Positions 33,172 through 41,749 of a DNA stretch of 42,142 nt are shown piece by piece (within the stretch, counting starts at the first letter, position 1; every line of letters starts with the position of its first letter). A program made the translations under genes and the position numbers. Source of the stretch: JBBQWS01 sp038210415 (GTDB lineage: Bacteria; Actinomycetota; Actinomycetes; Prado026); the NCBI GenBank assembly GCA_038210415.1, contig JBBQWS010000028.1, forward strand, positions 1 through 42,142, given 5' to 3'. The notes below the pieces were generated by a model. That model had not been told where the DNA came from, did no database searches, and saw only the letters and a list, made by a program, of their open reading frames with translations.

Positions 33172-33507
33172 GACCCGATCTTCCCGGCCCGTCGCCCGCC
33201 GAGGCACCTCGACGCAGGGCCGAAAGGCTCTGCCTGGCCCGCGGTCGGCCGGGAGATGATGAAGGAGGTCCCGCGAATCGGCGGTTACAAGCCCCGGCCC
33301 GTGGTTCCAGAGGGGCTAGCGACGCGCGCGTTCGCGTGTGGCGACTGTCGGAAGCCGTCGCCACGGATCCCCGACGACAGGAGTCCTCGCGCCCCATCCT
33401 GGGGCACGGGGACTCGGTTGGTTTTCTGGGCAGCGCGCGGTCGGCCGCTGTCACCTAGAGTCGGCCGAAGTGCGCTGGTTCCAGCCCACGATCTGCAAGG
33501 AGTTCCT
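33172..33507. other. Intergenic region with hairpins upstream of the dienelactone hydrolase gene
   Basis: No convincing gene in these 336 bases. Hairpins are visible: TGGCGAC/GTCGCCA (33339-33345 with 33357-33363) and GCCCCA/TGGGGC with a 3-base loop (33391-33405). A TAGAGT (33456-33461) could be the -10 of the downstream gene, whose AAGGAG site is at 33497-33502. Confidence 0.4.
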
Positions 33508-34197
33508 ATGGGTGATCACGTGTCGTTCGCCGCCAACGGCGGGATGTGCGAGGGCTACCTCGCGCTGCCGGCCTCCGGGCGAGGGCCCGGTGTCATCGTC
33601 ATCCAGGAGTGGTGGGGGCTGGTTCCGCACATCACTGACCTCGCTGACCGGTTCGCCGCGGAGGGGTTTGTGGCGTTGGCGCCGGACTTCTACCACGGCA
33701 TCGCGACCGACGAGCCGGACGAGGCGATGCGGCTGCTGATGTCGCTGGCGATGGACCGCGCGGCGCACGACATCTCCGGCGCGGCCGACTACCTCGTGCA
33801 CCGCCCCGAGGTCGTCGGCGACGTCGTCGGTGCGGTCGGCTTCTGTATGGGTGGGTCGCTCGCGCTCTGGTCGGCCACCCTCGCGCCGGCGGTCGTCGCC
33901 GCGGTCGGGTTCTATCCGGCGGTGCCGTGGCACGCGATGAGCCCGAACTGGTCCGGGTATGCGGGCAAGACCGCGATGATCCACTGCTCCGAGGAAGACG
34001 GACTGTCCGTCGCCGAGGGCATCGTGACGGCCCGTACGGCGATCGAGGCGGCCGGCGGCGAGGTCGCAGTCTTCGACTACCCCGGCACGTCCCACGCCTT
34101 CGTCAACGACACCCGGCCGGAGGTGTTCGACCCCGCCGCGACCGTGCTCGCATGGGACCGAACGGTGTCGATGTTGAAGGCCCGCCTCGGCGGGTGA
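33508..34197 (+). CDS. Dienelactone hydrolase family protein
   Basis: A 229-aa alpha/beta hydrolase of the DLH family, which opens the lactone ring of dienelactone in chlorocatechol degradation; many members have other ester substrates. The catalytic triad is visible: nucleophile Cys113 in GFCMGGSL, Asp164 in CSEEDG, His196 in GTSHAFVN. The glutamate that positions the cysteine is in VIQEWWGL (Glu34). ATG at 33508 has a perfect AAGGAG. The 3' end carries the first copy of a 27-bp duplication spanning the stop codon and the start of the next gene. Confidence 0.93.
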   Translation: MGDHVSFAANGGMCEGYLALPASGRGPGVIVIQEWWGLVPHITDLADRFAAEGFVALAPDFYHGIATDEPDEAMRLLMSLAMDRAAHDISGAADYLVHRPEVVGDVVGAVGFCMGGSLALWSATLAPAVVAAVGFYPAVPWHAMSPNWSGYAGKTAMIHCSEEDGLSVAEGIVTARTAIEAAGGEVAVFDYPGTSHAFVNDTRPEVFDPAATVLAWDRTVSMLKARLGG

Positions 34198-34227
34198 CCG
34201 TTGCAGGCCCGCCTCGGCGGGTGACCG
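34173..34227 (+). repeat. 27-bp tandem duplication across a stop/start junction
   Basis: Two copies (period 27, 27 of 28 bases identical: 34173-34200 and 34200-34227) of gttgNaggcccgcctcggcgggtgaccg. Each contains a CCCGC/GCGGG hairpin and a GTGA, so the second start (GTG 34221) lies in frame with the first (GTG 34194). Confidence 0.9.
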
Positions 34228-35018
34228 GCGTTCCCGCGACGCCCGGGTCGGGCTGGCCGGGTGACCCGGCCACGCCTGCCACTCCGGTAGCCGGTGACGG
34301 CGCTGAGGTCGTCGTCCTCGCCGCCGGATCCGTTTCCTTGGCCGAGCTCGACGCCCGGGTGTCGGTGTGCCGCGCCTGCCCGCGCCTGGTCGACTGGCGT
34401 GAGGAGGTTGCGGCGACGAAGCGCGCCTCGTTCGCGGCCGAGCCGTACTGGGGTCGGCCGATCGCCGGCTGGGGAGTGCCTGACCCCGATGTGCTGATCG
34501 TTGGCCTCGCTCCCGCTGCGAACGGGGGCAACCGTACCGGCCGGGTCTTCACCGGCGACCGCAGCGGCGACTGGTTGTTCGCCTCGCTGCATCGGGTCGG
34601 GCTCGCGGCGCTGCCGACATCGGAACGGGCGGGCGACGGGCAGCAGCTGATCCGCACCCGCATGGTGGCGGCCGTCCGCTGTGCCCCGCCGGCGAACCGG
34701 CCGACCCCGCTCGAGCGCGACGCCTGCGCACCGTGGCTCGACGCCGAGCTGGGCTTCGTGCTGCCGGGGATGCGCGTCGTTGTGGCGCTCGGCGGCTTCG
34801 CCTGGGGATCGGTGTGGACGGCGCTGCGGAGGGCCGGCCTTCCGGTTCCCCGGCCGCGTCCGCGGTTCGGGCACGGCGTCGAGGTGGTGGTACCGCGACC
34901 CGGGGCGGCTGACCTGCTCGTGCTCGGCTGCTACCACCCCAGCCAGCAGAACACCTTCACGGGAAAGCTGACCGAGCCGATGCTCGACGCTGTCCTCACC
35001 CGTGCCGCCCACACCTGA
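34194..35018 (+). CDS. Uracil-DNA glycosylase, family 5 (UdgB-like)
   Basis: Removes uracil and other deaminated bases from DNA. The 274-aa protein has the UDG core: motif A VGLAPAANGGNRTGRVFTGD (103-122) in the alanine-containing form typical of family 5, and motif B CYHPSQQNTFTGKLT with His248. Four cysteines (59, 62, 163, 178) in VCRACPRL and around RCAPP...DACAP fit the [4Fe-4S] cluster of family 4/5 enzymes. GTG 34194 overlaps the upstream stop; GTG 34221, in the duplicated copy, gives a 265-aa product and is equally possible. The first ~45 residues are low-complexity and dispensable-looking. Confidence 0.92.
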   Translation: MTVAGPPRRVTGVPATPGSGWPGDPATPATPVAGDGAEVVVLAAGSVSLAELDARVSVCRACPRLVDWREEVAATKRASFAAEPYWGRPIAGWGVPDPDVLIVGLAPAANGGNRTGRVFTGDRSGDWLFASLHRVGLAALPTSERAGDGQQLIRTRMVAAVRCAPPANRPTPLERDACAPWLDAELGFVLPGMRVVVALGGFAWGSVWTALRRAGLPVPRPRPRFGHGVEVVVPRPGAADLLVLGCYHPSQQNTFTGKLTEPMLDAVLTRAAHT

Positions 35019-35125
35019 CCCCCCGACCCTTGTGGCGGGAGGGGAGGGGAGGGCCAGTGCCGGGATGGATGAAGGGCGGAACGGAATCTGCCGGGCTGGC
35101 CAGCGCGCAACCGCCGCGGACTCCG

Positions 35126-35131
35126 TACCCT
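35126..35131 (+). promoter_or_regulatory. Candidate -10 element for leaderless ndh transcript
   Basis: TACCCT ends 6 bases before the ATG of the NADH dehydrogenase gene, with no Shine-Dalgarno sequence between. The geometry fits leaderless transcription, common in actinobacteria. Confidence 0.5.
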
Positions 35132-35137
35132 GAACCC

Positions 35138-36475
35138 ATGTCCACGGCCAAGAACCGTCCCCCGCGCATCCTGATCATCGGCGGCGGCTACGTCGGTATG
35201 TACTCGGCGATCCGGCTGCTGAAGAAGCTGCACGACGGCGAGGCGACGATCACGATCGTCGATCCGCGGTCGTACATGACGTACCAACCCTTCCTGCCCG
35301 AGGCTGCGGCCGGCTCGATCCAGCCGCGGCACGTGGTGGTCCCGCTGCGCCGGGTGCTGCGTGGCGCTGAGGTGATCACGGGTCAGGTCACCGCGCTCGA
35401 CCACGCGACCAAGACGGCGACGGTGCTGCCACTCGAGGGGGGCCCCTACCCGCTCGAGTACGACCATGTCGTCATGGCGGTCGGCTCGGTGTCACGCACG
35501 CTGCCGATCCCCGGGCTGCGCGAGGTCGGCAACGGCTTCAAGACGGTCGAGGAGGCCATCCAGCTGCGCAACCGCGTGATCGAGTGTCTCGACATCGCGG
35601 AGTCGACCCAGGACGCCGACATCCGGCGGCGCAACCTCACGTTCGTGGTCGTCGGCGGGGGATACGCGGGTATCGAGGCGCTCGCCGAGCTCGAGGACAT
35701 GGCCCGCTACGCGACCCGCTATTACCACTCGATCACGCCGGAGGACGTGACGTGGGTGCTCGTCGAGGCCAGCGACCGGATCCTTCCCGAGGTGGGCCCC
35801 GACATGGGACGGTACGCCCTCGACCAGCTGCGCGAGCGCGGGATCGCGTGCTTCCTGCAGACCCGCCTCGACTCGTGCGTCGGCGGCCACGTCGTGCTGT
35901 CCGACGGAACGACGTACGACACCGAGACTCTGGTCTGGACGGCCGGGGTCAAGCCGAACCCGCTGGTGGCGGCGACCGGCTTCCCGCTGGACGACCGGGG
36001 TCGGCTGGCCGGCACCACCTCGCTGCAGATCGTCGGCCACACGGACGCGTGGCTGTCCGGTGACAGTGCCTCGGTGCCCGACCTCACCGGCCCGCCCGGC
36101 GCGACCTGCTCGCCGTCGGCCCAGCACGCCGTGCGCCAGGCGAAGGTGCTGGCCGACAACATCATCGCGGTGCTGCGGGGCCGCCAGCCGGAGGAGTACC
36201 GGCACAAGCACGCCGGTTCGGTCGCTTCGCTCGGCCTCTACAAGGGGGTCGCGCAGGTCTACGGGATCAAGCTCAAGGGCTTCCCAGCGTGGTTCATGCA
36301 CCGGACTTACCACATGAGCCGGGTGCCCACGGTGGCCCGCAAGGCCCAGGTCCTCATCGACTGGACGCAGGCGCTGTTCTTCCGTCGCGAGATCGTGTCG
36401 CTGTGGTCCATGCACGAGCCGTTCAAGGAGTTCGCGGCAGCCGCCAGCCCGCCCCCGGTGGCGCCCGGACCCTGA
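35138..36475 (+). CDS. ndh: Type II NADH:quinone oxidoreductase
   Basis: A 445-aa single-subunit, non-proton-pumping NADH dehydrogenase on the inner face of the membrane. Two dinucleotide folds are visible: FAD-binding PRILIIGGGYVGMYSAIRLL at the N-terminus and NADH-binding FVVVGGGYAGIEALAELED in the middle. MTYQPFLPEAAAGSIQPRH and LVWTAGVKPNPL are typical, as is the FAD-contacting GDSAS. The C-terminal LKGFPAWFMHRTYHM and ALFFRREIVSLW segments are the amphipathic membrane anchor. The ATG at 35138 sits behind a -10-like TACCCT with no ribosome site. Passes electrons to the menaquinone pool. Confidence 0.93.
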   Translation: MSTAKNRPPRILIIGGGYVGMYSAIRLLKKLHDGEATITIVDPRSYMTYQPFLPEAAAGSIQPRHVVVPLRRVLRGAEVITGQVTALDHATKTATVLPLEGGPYPLEYDHVVMAVGSVSRTLPIPGLREVGNGFKTVEEAIQLRNRVIECLDIAESTQDADIRRRNLTFVVVGGGYAGIEALAELEDMARYATRYYHSITPEDVTWVLVEASDRILPEVGPDMGRYALDQLRERGIACFLQTRLDSCVGGHVVLSDGTTYDTETLVWTAGVKPNPLVAATGFPLDDRGRLAGTTSLQIVGHTDAWLSGDSASVPDLTGPPGATCSPSAQHAVRQAKVLADNIIAVLRGRQPEEYRHKHAGSVASLGLYKGVAQVYGIKLKGFPAWFMHRTYHMSRVPTVARKAQVLIDWTQALFFRREIVSLWSMHEPFKEFAAAASPPPVAPGP

Positions 36476-36513
36476 GCGACCGCGGGGAGCGCTGCGTGCC
36501 ATAGTGCTGCCGG

Positions 36514-36588
36514 GCCCCCGTAGCCCAACTGGTGAGAGGCAGCCGCCTTAAGAGCGGCCCAGTGTGGGTTCGAATCCCACCGGGGGTA
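36514..36588 (+). tRNA. tRNA with UAA anticodon and short variable loop (nominal Leu)
   Basis: A full cloverleaf can be drawn: acceptor GCCCCCG (36514-36520) with CGGGGGT (36581-36587, one G-U pair at the end), D-arm 36523-36540, anticodon stem GCCGC/GCGGC around loop CTTAAGA (36547-36553, anticodon TAA), 5-base variable loop CCAGT, T-arm GTGGG-TTCGAAT-CCCAC, and discriminator A. CCA is not fully encoded. Anticodon UAA reads the leucine codon UUA, but leucine tRNAs normally have a long variable arm; this one is class I. Its 3' end adjoins an integrase, so it is the likely attachment site of the element that follows. Confidence 0.85.
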
Positions 36589-36590
36589 CC
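36564..36590 (+). other. Probable attachment site (attL/attR) of the integrated element
   Basis: The T-arm and acceptor 3' half of the tRNA is the usual crossover site for tyrosine integrases, and an integrase gene ends 135 bases beyond, reading toward it. No second copy of this sequence is seen in the window, so the other junction must lie past 42142. Exact core unknown. Confidence 0.5.
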
Positions 36591-36657
36591 GCAGAGTCTT
36601 TCATTCCCGCAGGTCAGAGGCTTGCCACTGGCGCGGCCGCTGCTCGTCAAGGCCGTA

Positions 36658-36679
36658 GTGGTCACAGAGTGGTCACAGA
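36658..36679 (+). repeat. Two tandem 11-bp repeats between tRNA and integrase
   Basis: gtggtcacaga occurs twice head to tail (36658-36668, 36669-36679). Placement between the att site and int suits arm-type integrase-binding sites. Confidence 0.7.
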
Positions 36680-36722
36680 ACTTTTTGGTGCTGCCCCGAT
36701 CAGCGCCCTTCGAGGGGTTCGA

Positions 36723-37904
36723 TCAGGACCCTCCGTCACCGTGGACATGGTCGGAGATCCGAGCGGCCGCCGCGGCCTGCTGATCGAGGCTGACGTGTGA
36801 GTACGTGTCGAGTGTGACGCTGACCTGCGAATGCCCCAGGCGCTCCTGAACCACGCGTGGGTGTACCCCAAGTTCCAGTGCCAAGGTGGCATGGGTATGG
36901 CGCAGATCGTGAAGTCGGATCTTCGTCAGGTTTGATGACCTAACGCGCTGGTCGAAGGCGGTCGAGAAGGTCTTGGGGTGGATCGGGCCACCGGTCGCCG
37001 TGCAGACGACCAGGTCCTCATCGGCGTATCCGGCGCCGAGAGCCAGGCGTTCTTCGAGTTGCCGCATTCTGTGCTGGCGCAGGGCGGCCACCGTAGCAGG
37101 GTCGAGGGCGACCGATCGGCGGCCTTTGGCCGTCTTCGGTGTGCCCCAGGACCAGCCGACTCCGCCTTCGACCGGCTCAGTCTCAATGATCGTCCGCACA
37201 ATCCGCAGGGAGCCAGCGTCCAGGTCGATCTCCGACCATCTGAGTCCGAGCGCCTCGCCCCGGCGCATGCCGGTAGTTGCCAACAACCACCACGCGCCAG
37301 CGAGCCGGTCAGTGGCCACGTGTGCCAAGAAGGCTGCGAGCTGTGGCGCCGTCCAGGTGCGCATCTCAATGCGATCCGGCTGCCGGGGCGGGTCGGCGGC
37401 TTCGGCGGGGTTGCGGATCAGTGCCTGCCACCGAACAGCGTCACGAAAGGCCCGGTGCAGGATCGTGGCGACGTAACGGACACTGCGGGCGCTGAGGGGC
37501 CGGTGCTCAGCGTCTCCCGCCAAAAGCTCCGAGTACATCTTGTTCAGGTCCGTTGGAGTGACGTCCTGCAGCTGCCGTCGACCGACGGGACGACTCGCAA
37601 CGTGAAGACGGACGTTGCGGCGGTAGGACTCGAAGGTCGCCGGTTTGATGGTGTGCTCGATAGCGGGAAGCCACGTGTCGGTCAGGAACGCCGCGACTGT
37701 CTGCCGCTGCGGCGGCACGTAGGTGGATTCGGCTAGAGAGGATAGGACTTGTGTCAACGCTGTCTGAGCTGCGCGTCGTGTCGGAAAGCCTCGCCGACGA
37801 GTCTGGCGTCGAACTCCGCCTGGATCGGTCAGGTCCACTACGAATGACCAAGATCCATTCGGCAACTGCCGCACGCTCCCTTTTCTGCCCATACTCGAGG
37901 TCAT
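36723..37904 (-). CDS. int: Tyrosine recombinase/integrase of the integrated element
   Basis: A 393-aa site-specific recombinase. An N-terminal arm-binding segment (GSVRQLPNGSWSFVVDL) and a SAM-like core-binding domain (~65-170) precede the catalytic domain. Active-site residues are visible: Arg214 in TTGMRRGEALGLRW, Lys257 or 260 in PKTAKGRR, His332 and Arg335 in LHDLRHTHATL, His358 in ERLGHSQV and nucleophile Tyr368 in LDTYSHV. The ATG at 37904 has a good GGAGG site 5 bases upstream; the longer open frame to 38192 is not supported, and ATG 37892 is an alternative. It ends next to the tRNA, as expected for integration into its 3' end. Confidence 0.95.
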   Translation of the reverse strand: MTSSMGRKGSVRQLPNGSWSFVVDLTDPGGVRRQTRRRGFPTRRAAQTALTQVLSSLAESTYVPPQRQTVAAFLTDTWLPAIEHTIKPATFESYRRNVRLHVASRPVGRRQLQDVTPTDLNKMYSELLAGDAEHRPLSARSVRYVATILHRAFRDAVRWQALIRNPAEAADPPRQPDRIEMRTWTAPQLAAFLAHVATDRLAGAWWLLATTGMRRGEALGLRWSEIDLDAGSLRIVRTIIETEPVEGGVGWSWGTPKTAKGRRSVALDPATVAALRQHRMRQLEERLALGAGYADEDLVVCTATGGPIHPKTFSTAFDQRVRSSNLTKIRLHDLRHTHATLALELGVHPRVVQERLGHSQVSVTLDTYSHVSLDQQAAAAARISDHVHGDGGS

Positions 37905-38067
37905 GCTTGCCTCCAAAAGGCTGCGAATTGGGGACGGCCGATGAGGATCGCAGGGACTTGACACGGCGGTCCAGTGTGGTTTCCGCCTGCCCGGCGAGCC
38001 CGCGGATTCGGGCCTGCTCGACACATTCTTGCCTTGGCCACCGACAACGAACTCCCGTAAGTGACCA

Positions 38068-38298
38068 TCAGGACGGGTCGGACTCAAGCAGCACAGCGGG
38101 CGCGACATGTGTCTCGCTGAGTAATCGGGGCAGACGCAGTGTGGGGATCTTGATGAGCTTGCCGATCCGCAGCACTGTGGTGGGCCGCTCACCGGTGCGG
38201 ACGAGGTCGTAGGCCAGGGATCGACCGACGCCCAGGACCCGGCCGGCGGTGGGGACGTCGAGGACAGCGGGCAGGGCCGGTAGCTCGTCGCAGGTCAT
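38068..38298 (-). CDS. Excisionase-like MerR/HTH DNA-binding protein
   Basis: A 76-aa protein with a winged-helix excisionase/MerR-like fold: VPTAGRVLGVGRSLAYDLVRTGERPTTVLRIGKLIKIP matches the 'vaelLgvsrstvyrlirsGelpavrigrrwrip' pattern. Such proteins direct the integrase toward excision or regulate the element. The ATG (38298) is preceded by GGAGG at 7 bases. It lies just upstream of int on the same strand with a 163-base gap that holds no recognised gene. Confidence 0.85.
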   Translation of the reverse strand: MTCDELPALPAVLDVPTAGRVLGVGRSLAYDLVRTGERPTTVLRIGKLIKIPTLRLPRLLSETHVAPAVLLESDPS

Positions 38299-38437
38299 TG
38301 TGTACCTCCTGGCCGGTGCGGGCGGGGCGGGGCGGGATGTGTGCTTCTACTTAGAGGTGTTCAAAACACTCGGGCAACATGCCAAGTGCCGACGTAACGA
38401 TTTGGTCACGACCTCGGGAACCCGATGGGTCCGACGT

Positions 38438-41400
38438 CTAAAACGACCGGACTGGGCCCTGGGTCGGGGGCTGCCTCCTGCTCGGGTCGCGGCCATACCC
38501 GCTCGGGTGGACCGCGGTCGAAGTGGGAGGGTCGGCGGGGGCGATAACCGGGTTGGGGTCGGTGTAGGGGCGGTCTGTTTGCAGTGACCACGCTTGGTGT
38601 CGTCGGTATCGGTCGGCCGCGTTGGTGTCGAGACGTTCCTTGGTGTCCGTCTCGACGTGGTGGGTCAGGGTGTCCACATTGCGGCTGGCGTCACCGAGCT
38701 CGTTGGTGGCCCGTGGAAGATCCATCTCGGTGGTGAACGTGAGCGTGGTTGTGAGGCTCTGGCGTCGGCTGCGCGCCCATCTGGGCGTTTCATCGAGCTG
38801 GTCCTGCAGGTCGCGGACCTGGGCGTTCAGCCGGTCGACGTGGTCGCGTGCTTGCTCCCATCGGGCTCGGGCCCGGTCGAGGTCACGCTGGTTCTGTACG
38901 TGCTTTGCGGGGACTGGCTGCGGCGGGTGTTGGTTGTCGCGGCGTTCCCAGTCCCTTTCTCGTGCCTGGGCGATCGGTGGGTCGAGGAGGGAGTGGGCGG
39001 CGCGTTCGCGGCCGCTGGTCGACAGCGCGGTGGTGAGTTGGGTGATCGCCGCGTCCAGGTCCGGCAGGACCAACTGGGCCGTGGCGTCGGCCCAGTGTCG
39101 GGACGCAGCTGGGTGCTGGCCACGCCCAGGGGCTTGCACTGCGGCTAGCGCGGGAAGTAGGGGGGCTTGCACTGGGGCGGGCGTGGGGCGGTGGGGGCCG
39201 GCGTCGCCGGTGTTCAGCTCGGGGGTGGTGTGGACGTGGTTGGCTTCGCGGCCTCGGCTCATCGCGACGTAGAGGTGTTCACGGTCGAGGCCGGTGCGCG
39301 CGAGGACGATGCCGATGTCGGCGGTGGCTCCTTGGGCGCCGTCAACGGTGGCGGCCCACCCGTACTCGGTGTGCCGGGCCAGGTAGCTGGCGGGCAAGGT
39401 GGTGGTCCCCCGCCCACGCAAGTCCTGCACAACTAGGCCGCCAGAGACGTCGGCGGAGGCGATGACCCGGTACCGGTCTCCGTTGCGGACCGTGTCTGGG
39501 CCGATGCGGATGCGGGTGGTGTTCTTCTTCGCGATCAACACATCCCCGGCCCGCCACGATCGTTGCTCGGTATGTCCCCGGGTGGACGCGGTCTTGGAGG
39601 TGACGATGGCCAGGACCGGTCCGGTGACGGTTCCGGTGGCAATCGCCGCGGCGCGGGCGCGGGCGTTCAACTCGGTCACGTCGGTCCAGGACCTGGCCAG
39701 CATCAACGCGTCCCGCCCTTGTTCGGTGGCGGTGTGCCAACGCTCGAACACCGCGTCCGCGGCGTCAGCGCTGGTGGCCTCGGGGTGGATCCGACCGTGC
39801 TTGGCGTACTCCGCCAGGACGGTGGGGTCGCCGTCGCGCAGGCGCAGGGTGGCGGCGGCTTCCCAGGGGTGGGTGAAGCGGTGCAGCTCGGTCAGCTCTA
39901 CCGTGCGCGGGCCCAGGACGTGGGTGAGGTGTTCGAACATGCCGCCGGGGGCGTTGACCGCACCGATCTGCCCCGGGTCACCCACCAGCACCAGCGACGC
40001 ACCCGCTCGGGCGACCCTGGCCGAAAGTTTGTCCAGATCCGCGGTGGTGAGCATGGACGCTTCGTCGACAACCACCACCGACCGGTACCCCAGCTGACCC
40101 TCAGCCCGCTGCCCAGGCGGGAGGTCGTCGAGGTGCTGTTGTTGGAGGAGCCAGCGGGCGACGGTGTGCCCGGGCGCCCCGGTCGCGGTGGCGAGCTCGG
40201 CCGCGGCCCTTGCGGATGGCGCCAACATGATCACCTGCGTGTTGATCCGCCACCACACCCGCACCGCCGCCGCCAGGGTGGTGGTCTTCCCCGCGCCGGC
40301 GGGGGCGGTCATCACGCTGACCAGGTCATTCGACACGACCAGCTTGACCGCAGCGCGGCGCTGCTCATCACTCAGCGCTGAGGACGGGCCGTCGAAGAAC
40401 CACGCCTGCGCGTGGGCAGGCACTCTCGAGGGCGTGTTGAACCCGCCGGTGATGACCCGTTCCAGGATGCGGGCCTCGGTGTCGACCAGCTCGGCGGAGG
40501 CGTACCGGTCATCCGAGACCCGGGCGGTCACCCCGGACCGGTCGGCACCCAGCGCGACCGCCCCGTGGACGGTTCCGGTGAGCGCCACGGTGGTGAGCTG
40601 TTCAACAAGGTCGACGACCTGGGCGGCGCTCAACGGGGCGCCGGGGTTGGTGGGGATCCGGGCGGCGACCTGCACGGTCAGGTCCGCGCGGGACCAGATT
40701 GCCTTGCAGCGCCCGACCGCGGTCACCGCCTCGACCGTGACCCGGTCCACCCACCCCGGGTCCACCCGAGCGCGCCGTTCAGACGCTTCGCGTTCCAGGC
40801 GCAGGACCGACCGTAGGGAAGGACCGTCCCAGCCGAGTCCGGCTGCTTGGCCCGCCCACCGGGCACGCAGGTCACCTTCCGGGACCTCAGTCTCCTTGAC
40901 TGGGCGGGTGGTCAGGACGGCGGTCTTGATGATCCGGGCCCGCTCCCCGGCACTGACCGGACGCCCGAGGGCTTGTTCGGCGTCGGCGATGGTGGGGACC
41001 GCGTCACCCATCACCGCCGCAGTGCGTGTGGACCATTCGGCAATCAGTTCGTCGGGGGTGCCGGCGATCTCGGCCTGCCCGTGCTCGGACACCGGACCAA
41101 ATGTCACTGGCAACCGGTTGGTGAGCTCGGTCCGCAAGGCGGTTTGGTAGATCGCCCCGGCGGCTTTCTTGTGGTGGTAGATCTCGTGCCCGTCCAGGGT
41201 CCGCCACGCCCCATCAGCGCATCGCACCTTGTTGATCACGAGGGCGTGGGTGTGCAGCTGCGGGTCCCCGGTCCGCGAGGTCCGGTGATCAAACAACGCG
41301 GCCGCCAACCCGTGCGAGGTGATTTGGTCGATGCCGTCTTTGCCGCGCCGCGACACCGACGCATGGCTGTCCAGGAACCCGAGTGCGGCCCGGACGGCGG

Positions 41401-41749
41401 CGGCGTGCGCGGCATCAACCGCCTCAACAGTTCCTGGGTCTCCGAGGGCCCACAGGGCGCTGACGGACTTGGGGGCGGAGAACGTCAAGTCGTACCCAGT
41501 GACCGCATCGACCCGCCACGCCCCACCGAGTGGTCGCCCGGTGGTCGGGGACAGGGCGCGCCCGAACATGGCCTCCAACTCCTGCTCGGCCCCCACCGCA
41601 CCGGGCGTCAGGCCCAGCTCGGACAGACCCGCGCCGTGCCAGCGACCGGGGCGGTCACCGTGCTCGGTGTAGTACTCGCACGCACCGCCAGCCACCGTCC
41701 GCTGGTAGTACCGCCACGACGAGCGACCGATCTTCGCAGAAGACAACAC
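38438..41749 (-). CDS. MobF-family (TrwC/TraI) conjugative relaxase-helicase
   Basis: A 1103-aa bifunctional protein that nicks oriT and unwinds DNA for conjugation. The N-terminal relaxase has catalytic tyrosines in WRYYQRT (14-15) and EYYTE (26-27), YDLTFSAPKSVSALWAL, and the metal site QLHTHALVINK (His166, His168). A RecD-like SF1 helicase follows with Walker A APAGAGKTTTLA near residue 480, Walker B VVVVDEASML, and a C-terminal GWAATVDGAQG segment. The last ~250 residues are charged and coiled-coil-like. GTG 41749 gives the family-typical MLSSAKIG start; TTG 41752 is the only alternative, since an in-frame stop lies just upstream. No ribosome site is obvious. Confidence 0.93.
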   Translation of the reverse strand: MLSSAKIGRSSWRYYQRTVAGGACEYYTEHGDRPGRWHGAGLSELGLTPGAVGAEQELEAMFGRALSPTTGRPLGGAWRVDAVTGYDLTFSAPKSVSALWALGDPGTVEAVDAAHAAAVRAALGFLDSHASVSRRGKDGIDQITSHGLAAALFDHRTSRTGDPQLHTHALVINKVRCADGAWRTLDGHEIYHHKKAAGAIYQTALRTELTNRLPVTFGPVSEHGQAEIAGTPDELIAEWSTRTAAVMGDAVPTIADAEQALGRPVSAGERARIIKTAVLTTRPVKETEVPEGDLRARWAGQAAGLGWDGPSLRSVLRLEREASERRARVDPGWVDRVTVEAVTAVGRCKAIWSRADLTVQVAARIPTNPGAPLSAAQVVDLVEQLTTVALTGTVHGAVALGADRSGVTARVSDDRYASAELVDTEARILERVITGGFNTPSRVPAHAQAWFFDGPSSALSDEQRRAAVKLVVSNDLVSVMTAPAGAGKTTTLAAAVRVWWRINTQVIMLAPSARAAAELATATGAPGHTVARWLLQQQHLDDLPPGQRAEGQLGYRSVVVVDEASMLTTADLDKLSARVARAGASLVLVGDPGQIGAVNAPGGMFEHLTHVLGPRTVELTELHRFTHPWEAAATLRLRDGDPTVLAEYAKHGRIHPEATSADAADAVFERWHTATEQGRDALMLARSWTDVTELNARARAAAIATGTVTGPVLAIVTSKTASTRGHTEQRSWRAGDVLIAKKNTTRIRIGPDTVRNGDRYRVIASADVSGGLVVQDLRGRGTTTLPASYLARHTEYGWAATVDGAQGATADIGIVLARTGLDREHLYVAMSRGREANHVHTTPELNTGDAGPHRPTPAPVQAPLLPALAAVQAPGRGQHPAASRHWADATAQLVLPDLDAAITQLTTALSTSGRERAAHSLLDPPIAQARERDWERRDNQHPPQPVPAKHVQNQRDLDRARARWEQARDHVDRLNAQVRDLQDQLDETPRWARSRRQSLTTTLTFTTEMDLPRATNELGDASRNVDTLTHHVETDTKERLDTNAADRYRRHQAWSLQTDRPYTDPNPVIAPADPPTSTAVHPSGYGRDPSRRQPPTQGPVRSF

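Noticed and set aside
33257..33507. In-frame upstream extension of the dienelactone hydrolase
   Set aside because: The family N-terminus begins at 33508 behind a perfect AAGGAG; the upstream translation has no similarity to the family and crosses hairpins.
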